The notes under the pieces: generated by a model
The model's input: only the letters and a program-made list of their open reading frames with translations
The model's database searches: none
What the model was told of the DNA's origin: nothing
Translations under genes and position numbers: made by a program
Shown here: one piece after another, positions 7,849 through 14,908 of the stretch
How the letters are laid out: the number at the start of each line of letters is the position of its first letter
How positions within the stretch are numbered: position 1 is the stretch's first letter
Source of the DNA: SIG603 sp964370115
Lineage (GTDB): Bacteria; Bacillota; Clostridia; Oscillospirales; Acutalibacteraceae
Direction of reading: 5' to 3'
Length of the DNA stretch: 15,649 nucleotides
NCBI GenBank assembly: GCA_964370115.1
Contig: CAYJIA010000050.1
Coordinates: 1-15,649, forward strand

Positions 7849-8197
7849 AATCTAGTTGTGTAAAATAACTTCTCATATTTGTAATTTTATCTGCATGGTT
7901 GAAGCTTGCAATCAAAACACCTTCAAAGTTTTTAGGGCATCCTTTAATCAAGCACTCAATAGACCACTCTAAAATTACTGTGTTAAGGCATTCGTAGGTT
8001 TTAACCTCTGTCCAAGAGATGATTCTACCGTCTTCGTGGAAAACGTCAAACCATTGTTTAAGCTCGTCGATACCTTCGTAGTCTTCTCCATAAGTATGGT
8101 AAAGGACGTTTTTGTCAAAGAGCTCATCATAATTATCTCTTACACAAGTCTTCCAACTGTCAAGATAGGCTAAAAGTTTGTCTGATCTGCTATTCAT
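7847..8197 (-). CDS. NTF2/SnoaL-like small protein
   Basis: This 116-residue protein of unknown function looks like a single alpha/beta-barrel NTF2/SnoaL-like domain. It has an N-terminal helix with W15, a predicted strand around VLYHTYG (31-37), a GIDELKQWF helix (42-50), and three strands ending in FEGVLIASFNHADKITNMRSYF (91-112). The last stretch, with a central FxG and a terminal R-x-Y, is what suggests the fold. Members range from enzymes to ligand-binding proteins, so no reaction is assigned. There is no signal peptide. The ATG has GAAAGGG upstream and lies 19 nt after the manA stop, so it is very probably the last gene of the gntR-manA operon. That placement hints at a role with sugars or sugar phosphates, which is inference only. 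Confidence 0.75.
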   Translation of the reverse strand: MNSRSDKLLAYLDSWKTCVRDNYDELFDKNVLYHTYGEDYEGIDELKQWFDVFHEDGRIISWTEVKTYECLNTVILEWSIECLIKGCPKNFEGVLIASFNHADKITNMRSYFTQLD

Positions 8198-8216
8198 AAT
8201 ACCAACCCTTTCAAAG

Positions 8217-9176
8217 TTATACTTTTGTTAAGACGAAACTGCATTTACCGCTTATGTTTATTTCACCGCTATTAGCAGGAACGAAAATGCTGTCCGCTTT
8301 ACTAAAGTGTAGGAGAGTTTCACCCGATTTTATACATCCTTTTCCATCTAAAATAATAATTGATGCAAAAGAAGTTTTATCGATATTTAAAGAAATTTCG
8401 GTATTTACACTATATTTCGTGGTTTTAAAGTATTTGCAGTCGGCAAGCATTGTCTCTTCGTAAGCATCAAATCTATTTGTATTATAACAAGATGTGCTTT
8501 CGTCTACGGGTTTTAAATCGGATACTTCCAAGGCTTTTTCTATATGAAGTTCTCTTAAATTTCCGTTATCGTCTTTTCTTGCATAGTCATATACTCTATA
8601 AGTCGTGTTAGAGTTTTGTTGTATTTCGCAAATTAAAATTCCAGCACCTATTGCGTGAACGGTTCCTGCATTTATGAAAAACACATCACCCTTTTTTACT
8701 TTCACTTCATTTAAAACTTCTGTGACGGTGTCGTCTTTAATTCTTTTTAAAAACTCATCTTTTGAGACTTCACAGTTTAATCCATAATAAAGACTAGAGC
8801 CTTCTTCGCAGTCCATTACATACCACATCTCGGTTTTGCCGTATTCGCCCTCGACTTTTAGTGCGTATTCATCGTCTGGGTGAACTTGAACCGATAGTGG
8901 TTTTTTTGCGTCTATAAATTTTATAAGCACGGGAAAATCTTTAAAACTTTTGCAGTTGTCGCCAAGTATTTCATCGCCGTATTTTTTTACGCAGTCTAAA
9001 ATACTAAGACCATGGTCGGGGCCGCCCGACACACAGCTTTGTCCGGCGCTGTGGGTGGAAAGCTCCCAACTTTCTGCAATTCTTAGTAAATCACAATTTT
9101 TAAGATACTCGTCCCTAAGTTTAGTACCGCCCCATATATAGTCTTTAAAAGCGGGTGAAAGTTTTACAATCTTCAT
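8217..9176 (-). CDS. manA: mannose-6-phosphate isomerase, class I (short Firmicutes form)
   Basis: This zinc enzyme interconverts mannose 6-phosphate and fructose 6-phosphate, linking mannose use to glycolysis and mannose-containing polymer synthesis. The 319 residues match the short Firmicutes class I enzymes. A YIWGG motif is at 13-17 and ESWELS at 35-40. The metal ligands are seen as Q97 and H99 in QVHPDD, E116 in KTEMWYV, and H174 in INAGTVHAIG. R195 in TYRVYDY is the usual active-site arginine region. The C-terminal part (about 240-319) is the second cupin half. The ATG at 9174-9176 has AAAGGTAGGA upstream. The gene begins 21 nt after the regulator gene and is followed by the NTF2-like gene after 19 nt, so all three are probably co-transcribed. 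Confidence 0.94.
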   Translation of the reverse strand: MKIVKLSPAFKDYIWGGTKLRDEYLKNCDLLRIAESWELSTHSAGQSCVSGGPDHGLSILDCVKKYGDEILGDNCKSFKDFPVLIKFIDAKKPLSVQVHPDDEYALKVEGEYGKTEMWYVMDCEEGSSLYYGLNCEVSKDEFLKRIKDDTVTEVLNEVKVKKGDVFFINAGTVHAIGAGILICEIQQNSNTTYRVYDYARKDDNGNLRELHIEKALEVSDLKPVDESTSCYNTNRFDAYEETMLADCKYFKTTKYSVNTEISLNIDKTSFASIIILDGKGCIKSGETLLHFSKADSIFVPANSGEINISGKCSFVLTKV

Positions 9177-9197
9177 GGTTTTAATCCTACCTTTAAT

Positions 9198-10286
9198 TTA
9201 TCCTGTTGAATTTCTAATAACAAGCTCCATAGGAAGTTCCACAGATTTTTCATCGCAGTTATTTTCTACACAGGTGAGTAGTTTTTCTGCGGCAAGCACA
9301 CCCATATCTTTTTTTGAGTGGTCCATAGTAGTTATGGAAACTGCACAGTATTTAGATATATCGGTGCCATCAAAGGCGCAAAGCATTTTATACTTTGGTA
9401 TCATCATACCATGAGCCAACATGGTTTTTATTACATGGGCGGCAATGGTGTCGTTTTGACAAATAATACCCTCGCAGTGCCTAAAGCTTTTCATGAAAAA
9501 TTTTATAGCTTCTTCTTTTTCGAGTTTGCTCTCATCACCAGTAGCATACCATATAATATTATTTTCTTCAATCTTTATTGCGTGACTTGCCAATGCGGCA
9601 CAGTATCCGCTGTATCTTCTTTGTCCTTTTACATCGTCAGATTTTAAAATAGCGCCTATTTTATTACAACCTTGTTTTATAAGGTAACTAGTAAGGTCGT
9701 ATGCCGCTTTATAATCGTCGGCGCATACAGAGACGATGTCTTCAAACTCGTCATAGCTGTCGTCAACAAAAACAATAGGTATTTGCTTTGCTATGGCAAG
9801 TTCAAGTAATTTGTGGTTTGCAGTAGGAAAAGCGGATCTGGTTCCTTTTATTATCAATCCATCGACCTTTTTCTCCATAAACGACTTTAATATTTTGGCT
9901 TCAACATCACTTTTACCCCTTGTAAGTCCTAACATGAGTGTATATCCGTGTGCCTCAAGATGAGTTTCGATTCCGGATATCAGTTTTGCTGTAAGGGTGT
10001 CCGAAATACTAGGTACTATAACTCCTATGGTGTGGGTTCTCGCCCTACTTGCGCAAATTCCGACAATATAGGTGCCTCGTCCTCTTTTTCTATCGAGTAT
10101 TCCTTGTGCCTCGAGTATCTCAAGCGAGTGGCGAATTGTTTGGCGGCTAAAGCCGTACTCTTCGACCAGTATATGCTCAGAGAGGAGTTTGTCGCCTTTT
10201 TTGTAGAAACCTGATTTTATTTTTTCATAAATGTCGTCTACTACTACTTTGTATTTTGAGCTAAGTCTGCTTTCGTTTTTAATCAT
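9198..10286 (-). CDS. GntR/LacI hybrid transcriptional regulator (AraR-like)
   Basis: This is a sugar-responsive repressor. The N-terminal winged helix (about 11-76) is of GntR type, with GDKLLSEHILVEEYGFSRQTIRHSL and a wing ending RGRGTYIVG. The remaining residues (about 85-360) form a periplasmic-binding-protein-like ligand domain of the LacI/GalR class, starting HTIGVIVPSISD. This hybrid order is that of AraR-type repressors. The effector is not known; position directly ahead of manA points to mannose, a mannoside or another hexose derivative. The 362-residue length fits the family. The ATG has AAAGGAGAGG upstream. It is the first gene of the operon, and a 17-bp dyad lies at its predicted transcription start, which suggests that it represses itself and manA. 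Confidence 0.9.
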   Translation of the reverse strand: MIKNESRLSSKYKVVVDDIYEKIKSGFYKKGDKLLSEHILVEEYGFSRQTIRHSLEILEAQGILDRKRGRGTYIVGICASRARTHTIGVIVPSISDTLTAKLISGIETHLEAHGYTLMLGLTRGKSDVEAKILKSFMEKKVDGLIIKGTRSAFPTANHKLLELAIAKQIPIVFVDDSYDEFEDIVSVCADDYKAAYDLTSYLIKQGCNKIGAILKSDDVKGQRRYSGYCAALASHAIKIEENNIIWYATGDESKLEKEEAIKFFMKSFRHCEGIICQNDTIAAHVIKTMLAHGMMIPKYKMLCAFDGTDISKYCAVSITTMDHSKKDMGVLAAEKLLTCVENNCDEKSVELPMELVIRNSTG

Positions 10287-10333
10287 AGATACCTCTCCTT
10301 TCAGCCATCGTATAATATTTGGGATATAGAAAA

Positions 10334-10350
10334 ATACAAATTATTCGTAT
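10334..10350. promoter_or_regulatory. candidate operator 1 of the GntR/LacI regulator
   Basis: ATACAAA-TTA-TTCGTAT is a 17-bp dyad with one mismatch between arms. It lies just downstream of the -10 box, about +1 to +17, where a bound repressor would block transcription of the regulator-manA operon. It matches operator 2 at 13 of 17 positions. Confidence 0.55.
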
Positions 10351-10356
10351 ACCCTT

Positions 10357-10384
10357 ATTATAAACTAATTACAGGAAAAAGCAA
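10357..10384 (-). promoter_or_regulatory. promoter for the gntR-manA operon
   Basis: On the minus strand, TTGCTT (10384-10379), a 16-bp spacer and a perfect TATAAT (10362-10357) form a promoter. The predicted start is near 10350, giving a leader of about 64 nt. Confidence 0.65.
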
Positions 10385-10446
10385 CATAATATCCTATAAA
10401 ATTTGCTAAGTTATTTATAAAATATTAGTGAATTATGCCATAAAAT

Positions 10447-10463
10447 GTATGAATTATTCATAT
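10447..10463. promoter_or_regulatory. candidate operator 2 of the GntR/LacI regulator
   Basis: GTATGAA-TTA-TTCATAT contains perfect TATGAA/TTCATA arms around the same TTA centre as operator 1. Its centre is 113 bp from that of operator 1. A related sequence, GTATGAATAAATTGT, follows at 10476-10490 and keeps one half-site well. These could be auxiliary sites for looping, or serve the divergent marR promoter. Confidence 0.45.
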
Positions 10464-10553
10464 TTTTGTTTGGTTGTATGAATAAATTGTTAATTGCGCA
10501 AAAGAAAAAAGTTGAAAAATCCCAAGTTTTTCCATTTTTGCAGTGGAGAATTA

Positions 10554-10582
10554 TTGACAGAAGAAAAATATTATTTTATAAT
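10554..10582 (+). promoter_or_regulatory. consensus promoter for the marR-ABC operon
   Basis: TTGACA (10554-10559), a 17-bp spacer and TATAAT (10577-10582) match the sigma-A consensus exactly. Such a strong promoter is expected to need repression, and the palindrome at 10581-10600 overlaps it. Transcription should start near 10589. In the rest of the gap (10287-10644), apart from the sites listed, only a weak AT-rich hairpin at 10514-10532 was noticed. Confidence 0.85.
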
Positions 10583-10600
10583 AGTTGCATATGCAACTAT
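10581..10600. promoter_or_regulatory. MarR-type operator, perfect 20-bp palindrome
   Basis: ATAGTTGCATATGCAACTAT is fully self-complementary over 20 bp. It overlaps the last two bases of the -10 box and covers the predicted start of transcription. The size, symmetry and place are those of a MarR-family operator, and the gene directly downstream encodes a MarR protein, so autorepression is the likely role. Confidence 0.8.
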
Positions 10601-10644
10601 TGCGGTTGCCACTAATTTGAGATTTTAAAAGAGAGAGGTAAATC

Positions 10645-11082
10645 ATGGATTTATTAAGAAGTATAAGAGACATTAGACACTGTGACAAAGTGGTAAAGCA
10701 TATAGAGCTTCACCACAATAAAAATATAGATATCTGCTTTTTAAACTGCGCATCAAGCGTTGCAGATAATCCGGGAATCTCTCAAGATAAACTTTCTTGT
10801 CTTTTATTGTTAAATAAAAGCACAATTGCAAGAAATGTTGCATATCTTGAAGAGCACGGATATTTAACAAGAGAGCAATGCGAAAAAGACAGGCGTATAA
10901 TTCGATTATATCCTACCGACAAAACGCATGAGGTGTTACCCGTTGTTGAGGAATGCCTATCAACTTGGAAAGAGGCGCTGCTAGAGGGCTTTAGCGACAG
11001 TGAAAAAGAACTGTACTGCAAAATGACACAAAAAGTACTAGATAACGCCATGAAATACGTAAAAAAAATAAAGGGGTGCTAA
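10645..11082 (+). CDS. MarR-family transcriptional regulator
   Basis: This 145-residue protein is a MarR-type winged-helix regulator that should bind DNA as a dimer. Helix-turn-helix residues lie at about 45-73 (ISQDKLSCLLLLNKSTIARN is the core), and the wing carries EKDRRIIRLYPT at 80-91 with the conserved D82/R84 pair. The C-terminal helices (about 98-142) provide dimerisation. There are seven cysteines (31, 35, 52, 79, 104, 125, 145), which is many for this size and might allow redox or metal sensing, though that is speculative. The ATG is preceded by GAGAGAGG. It is first in an operon with two ABC exporter genes, 4 nt before the first, so its ligand is probably a substrate or proxy of that exporter. 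Confidence 0.92.
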   Translation: MDLLRSIRDIRHCDKVVKHIELHHNKNIDICFLNCASSVADNPGISQDKLSCLLLLNKSTIARNVAYLEEHGYLTREQCEKDRRIIRLYPTDKTHEVLPVVEECLSTWKEALLEGFSDSEKELYCKMTQKVLDNAMKYVKKIKGC

Positions 11083-11086
11083 ATTT

Positions 11087-12805
11087 ATGAAATTTTTGCT
11101 AAAATATTTTAAACCCTATAAGACAAGGCTTTTTTTAGGTTTAACGATAAAAATAATAGGCACTGCAATGGATCTTGTAATACCATGGATACTTGCAATG
11201 ATTATCGATGAGCTTGTGCCGACTAAGGATATGAACCTAATACTACTTTGGGGAGGAATAATGCTATTGTCCGCGGTAGTGTCGATTTTGGGAAACATAG
11301 TGGCAAACCGAATGGCATCGCGCGTTGCTAGAGATATCACAAAGACTTTAAGATACCAATTGTTTGAAAAAATTGAGCATCTGTCTTGTAAACAAATAGA
11401 CGATTTCACGATAGCTTCTTTAGTATCAAGGCTTACATCAGACACATATAACGTACACCAAACCATAGGAATGGTGCAAAGAATTGGCATAAGGGCGCCG
11501 ATTTTGCTTGTAGGAGGAATATTTGCAACGCTCACACTAGATCCGCTTCTATGTCTTGTAATGGTGGCTACACTACCTTTTATCGCGATTACGGTGTATT
11601 TCGTGTCAAAAAAAGGTGTGCCAATGTACAAGCAAGTGCAAAAAAAGGTAGATGTACTGGTAAGGCATGTTAGGGAAAATTATCAAGGTATAAGAGTTAT
11701 AAAGGCTTTATCGAAAACAGAACATGAGAAAGAAAAATTTGACAAGGCAAATTTTGATGTGACACAAAGCGAGAGAAAGGCTGGCATGATAATGTCAATT
11801 ACCAATCCTGCGGTCACCTTGCTTTTAAACCTAGGCATAGCCTGTGTCATCGCAGTGGGAGCATATGCGGTGAATATTGGAATATCACAGGCAGGAAAAA
11901 TCATAGCATTTATGTCGTACTTTACAATAGTTTCAATGGGACTTCTTGCGATTACCAGAATTTTTATAATGTTTTCAAGGGCAAGTGCATCTATTTCTAG
12001 AATTGAAGAAGTTTTTAACTGTGAAGAAGACTTAAAAATAGAGGAAATAAAACAGGAAGAAACCGAGAACTTTATAGAGTTTAGAGATGTAAGTTTTTCG
12101 TATTATAAAGAGGACAACACCGAAGATGTGGTAAAAAATATTAATTTTACCCTAAAAAAAGGCGAAAGCCTTGGAATAATAGGCTCTATAGCAAGCGGAA
12201 AATCCACAATAATACAGCTACTCTTAAGATTTTACGATGCACAAAGCGGGAGCATTAGAATAAACGGAAAAGACATACGCTCGCTTTCTCCAAAAGAGCT
12301 TAGAAAGAGCATAGGAGTGGTATTTCAAAACGACTTTTTAATGGCGGATACTATTTATGAAAATATAAGATTTGAAAGAAATATAGAAAAAGAAGAAATT
12401 GAAAAAGCGATAGAATTTGCGCAGGCAAAAGAGTTTGTTGACAGCCTAGACACTAGGACTGAACATAAACTGGACTCTAAGGGCGCAAACTTTAGCGGAG
12501 GTCAAAAGCAGAGGATACTAATAGCAAGAGCGCTTGCAGGAAGCCCTGAGATACTAATTTTGGACGACAGCTCAAGCGCGCTGGACTATAAAACCGATGC
12601 GAATTTAAGAAAAGCCATATCGACCTATCTAAAACAAACTACATCTATAATAGTCGCGCAAAGGATAAGCTCTATAAAGCATACAGATAAAATTTTAGTC
12701 TTAGACAAGGGAGAGGTAGTGGGCTATGGAAAACACGCCGACCTACTTGAAACCTGCGAAGTCTACAAAGAAATATTAAAATCACAAGTCGAGGAGGTGG
12801 CATGA
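11087..12805 (+). CDS. ABC exporter half-transporter, degenerate-site subunit
   Basis: This is a fused membrane-ATPase half-transporter of 572 residues. Six membrane helices lie within about 14-295 and the nucleotide-binding domain at about 328-572. Walker A is GSIASGKST (366-374), the Q-loop Q414 and the signature FSGGQ (469-473). Walker B ends LDD (492-494), so the catalytic glutamate is replaced by D494. The H-loop histidine is replaced by Q525 in VAQR. Both losses mark the non-catalytic half of heterodimeric exporters such as TM287/288 and BmrCD. Its intact FSGGQ would complete the active site of the partner. The ribosome site AAGGGG overlaps the end of marR, and its stop overlaps the next start (ATGA). 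The substrate is unknown; a drug, peptide or lipid is possible. Confidence 0.92.
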   Translation: MKFLLKYFKPYKTRLFLGLTIKIIGTAMDLVIPWILAMIIDELVPTKDMNLILLWGGIMLLSAVVSILGNIVANRMASRVARDITKTLRYQLFEKIEHLSCKQIDDFTIASLVSRLTSDTYNVHQTIGMVQRIGIRAPILLVGGIFATLTLDPLLCLVMVATLPFIAITVYFVSKKGVPMYKQVQKKVDVLVRHVRENYQGIRVIKALSKTEHEKEKFDKANFDVTQSERKAGMIMSITNPAVTLLLNLGIACVIAVGAYAVNIGISQAGKIIAFMSYFTIVSMGLLAITRIFIMFSRASASISRIEEVFNCEEDLKIEEIKQEETENFIEFRDVSFSYYKEDNTEDVVKNINFTLKKGESLGIIGSIASGKSTIIQLLLRFYDAQSGSIRINGKDIRSLSPKELRKSIGVVFQNDFLMADTIYENIRFERNIEKEEIEKAIEFAQAKEFVDSLDTRTEHKLDSKGANFSGGQKQRILIARALAGSPEILILDDSSSALDYKTDANLRKAISTYLKQTTSIIVAQRISSIKHTDKILVLDKGEVVGYGKHADLLETCEVYKEILKSQVEEVA

Positions 12806-14562
12806 TGAAAAAAGAAAAGACTAAACTTAAAAAATCTGCCATTTTCCTAAGACTTGGTAAATATGTAATACAAAACAAAGCGCTCGTAATAATTGCACTG
12901 ATTTTGACATTTAGCGCAAATATTTTGGCGCTTTTAGGCCCTGAGTTTTCAGGTCTTGCGATAGACGCAATTGCAAAAGGTGAGGGGAATGTGAATTTTA
13001 ACACAGTCATTTACTACTGTGTTCTATTGGTAGTAGTCTATGCTGGGTCAGGTGTTTTGGGATATATTTTGTCTTTGGTTATGATTAAACTCAGCCAAAA
13101 AATAGTTTATAAAATGAGAAAAGACGTGTTTGAGAAGCTCTCAAATCTTCCCGTTAGCTATTTTGATAAAATACAGGCAGGAGAGCTTATAAGCCTTATG
13201 TCCTACGACATAGACACGATTAACGCCTCTTTGTCGTCGGATTTGATGATGATTTGCACAAGTCTTATAACGGTCACAGGCTCGCTTATTGCAATGGCAT
13301 TTATTTCGCCGGCACTACTACTTGTCTTTGTGGTAACTGTTCCTATTTCAGTTTTCATAGCGGTGAGAAGAAGCAAGGTAGTAAGACCTCTATTTAGAGA
13401 GCGCTCAAAGGCACTTGCTAAAATGAACGGATTTATAGAGGAGACTATTTCGGGAACAAAAACAGTCAAGGCGTATAACTGTGAAGATATAATGCTTCAG
13501 AAATTTGCAAAGAAAAACGACGACGCGGTTGAGGCGTATTATCAGGCAGATTATGCCGCCTGCGTAATAGGACCTAGCATGAACTTTGTGAACAATATTT
13601 CTTTGTCGGTAATAAGCGTTGTGGGTTCAATATTTTTTATACTAGGCAGTCTAAGCCTTGGAAATGTTTCGTCTTTTATATTGTATTCAAGAAGATTTAC
13701 AGGTCCTATAAATGAAATTGGAAATATTTTAAGCGAGCTAGCCTCTGCTTTGTCGGCTGCCGACAGGGTTTTTAGGGTGCTTGACGCCGACCCAGAAAAA
13801 GAGGACTGTAAAAATGCAAAAGAATTAAAAGACGTGCAGGGCAATGTGAAATTTGACAGGGTGTATTTTAGCTATGTGCCTGAAAAAGAAATAATAAAGA
13901 ACCTTAGCCTAGATATCAAAAAAGGCAGTAAGGTGGCAGTGGTCGGCCACACGGGGGCGGGAAAGACAACTATTGTAAATCTGCTCATGAGATTTTACGA
14001 CATAAATGCAGGGCAAATTTTCATAGATGGAAAAAACATACAAAACCTCACTCGTGACAGCCTTAGAAAGGCGTATACCATGGTGCTTCAAGAAACTTGG
14101 CTTTTTGAGGGCACAGTGTTTGAAAATGTTGCATACGGCAAAGAGGGGGCCACAAAAGAAGACGTAACTAATGCCTGTAAAGCGGTAGATATACACGACT
14201 TTATAATGACATTGCCAGAGGGCTATGACTGCATATTAAACGACGACGGCGTAAACCTGTCTAAAGGGCAAAAACAGCTTTTAACAATTGCAAGGGCGAT
14301 GCTCAATGACTCTAAAATACTAATACTTGACGAAGCTACTTCAAACGTGGATACCAGAACAGAGATAAAAATTCACAAAGCAATGGAGCTCCTCATGGCG
14401 GATAAAACCTGTTTTGTAATAGCACACAGATTGTCGACGATAAGAAACTCCGATTTAATATTACTTATGGAAAATGGCGAGGTAGTGGAAAAAGGAACAC
14501 ATGACAGCCTGATGAAAAAAGGCGAAAGCTATGCAAAACTTTATAATTCCCAGTTTGAGTAA
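12802..14562 (+). CDS. ABC exporter half-transporter, catalytic-site subunit
   Basis: This is the 586-residue partner of the preceding gene. Membrane helices lie within about 26-300 and the ATPase domain at about 347-586. Walker A GHTGAGKTT (382-390), Q430, Walker B ILILDE with catalytic E511, and H542 in IAHRLST are all canonical. The signature is LSKGQ (486-490), with lysine where glycine is usual. The weakened signature faces the degenerate nucleotide site of the partner, so the pair would have one active and one inactive ATP site. ATG codons at 12802 and 12805 both follow GAGGAGGTGG; the first overlaps the upstream stop by 4 nt, which indicates translational coupling. No T-tract terminator follows, only the hairpin chain at 14585-14771. 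Confidence 0.93.
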   Translation: MMKKEKTKLKKSAIFLRLGKYVIQNKALVIIALILTFSANILALLGPEFSGLAIDAIAKGEGNVNFNTVIYYCVLLVVVYAGSGVLGYILSLVMIKLSQKIVYKMRKDVFEKLSNLPVSYFDKIQAGELISLMSYDIDTINASLSSDLMMICTSLITVTGSLIAMAFISPALLLVFVVTVPISVFIAVRRSKVVRPLFRERSKALAKMNGFIEETISGTKTVKAYNCEDIMLQKFAKKNDDAVEAYYQADYAACVIGPSMNFVNNISLSVISVVGSIFFILGSLSLGNVSSFILYSRRFTGPINEIGNILSELASALSAADRVFRVLDADPEKEDCKNAKELKDVQGNVKFDRVYFSYVPEKEIIKNLSLDIKKGSKVAVVGHTGAGKTTIVNLLMRFYDINAGQIFIDGKNIQNLTRDSLRKAYTMVLQETWLFEGTVFENVAYGKEGATKEDVTNACKAVDIHDFIMTLPEGYDCILNDDGVNLSKGQKQLLTIARAMLNDSKILILDEATSNVDTRTEIKIHKAMELLMADKTCFVIAHRLSTIRNSDLILLMENGEVVEKGTHDSLMKKGESYAKLYNSQFE

Positions 14563-14584
14563 AGTAAGATGAAAAAGTTTTACT

Positions 14585-14771
14585 AAATTTTTTACAAAAA
14601 ATTTCGGGTGCTTAGGGCAGGGCCCTAAGTCGCTTTTCACAAAAAGCGAAATCTTATCATGAGAAGCGCATTTTTGAAAGTGAATTTTGCACAAAGTGCA
14701 AAAGAGAAAACTTTTTGAAAGAAAAAAGTTTTCTAAAACTTCGGTCTACACAAACCCCAAGGGTCTGTGAC
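14585..14771. repeat. chain of six consecutive inverted repeats
   Basis: Six stem-loops follow one another behind the ABC operon. Five have perfect arms: AAATTTTTT/AAAAAATTT (14585-14604), CTTAGGGC/GCCCTAAG (14611-14629), TCGCTTTT/AAAAGCGA (14630-14649), TTTTGCAC/GTGCAAAA (14685-14703) and AGAAAACTTTTT/AAAAAGTTTTCT (14705-14734). The sixth is imperfect (14744-14771). None has a standard downstream T-run. The density suggests a composite intergenic repeat rather than a gene. The minus-strand reading frame across it looks spurious. Confidence 0.75.
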
Positions 14772-14807
14772 GTAATAAAATAATTTTCGTTAAATTGACA
14801 GACAAAT

Positions 14808-14886
14808 GTAGGGGCGATCCTATGTGACCGCCCGAAACCCTGGATTTTACCATTAGTTTCGGGCGAACACGCAGGTTCGCCCCTAC
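14808..14886. mobile_element. 79-bp REP/MITE-like element
   Basis: Two 31-bp terminal inverted repeats (14808-14838 and 14856-14886) match at 26 of 31 positions around a 17-bp centre. The ends are GTAGGGGCGA and TCGCCCCTAC, and the inner ends CGCCCGAAAC and GTTTCGGGCG. The right arm also folds on itself (GGGCGAAC with GTTCGCCC, 14861-14882). It encodes no protein. A similar end starts at 15629. It resembles REP/BIME or MITE elements, and no target-site duplication was recognised. It lies between the convergent ABC operon and rpe. Confidence 0.75.
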
Positions 14887-14908
14887 GATAAAATTTTAAA
14901 TTTTCCCA

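Noticed and set aside
14563..14604. Intrinsic terminator directly after the second ABC gene
   Set aside because: The AT-only stem AAATTTTTT/AAAAAATTT has a 2-nt loop and is not followed by a T-run, so it is listed only as part of the hairpin chain.
14461..14694. 77-codon minus-strand open frame over the hairpin chain
   Set aside because: It overlaps the end of the ABC gene and consists largely of inverted-repeat DNA. No ribosome site or protein family was recognised.
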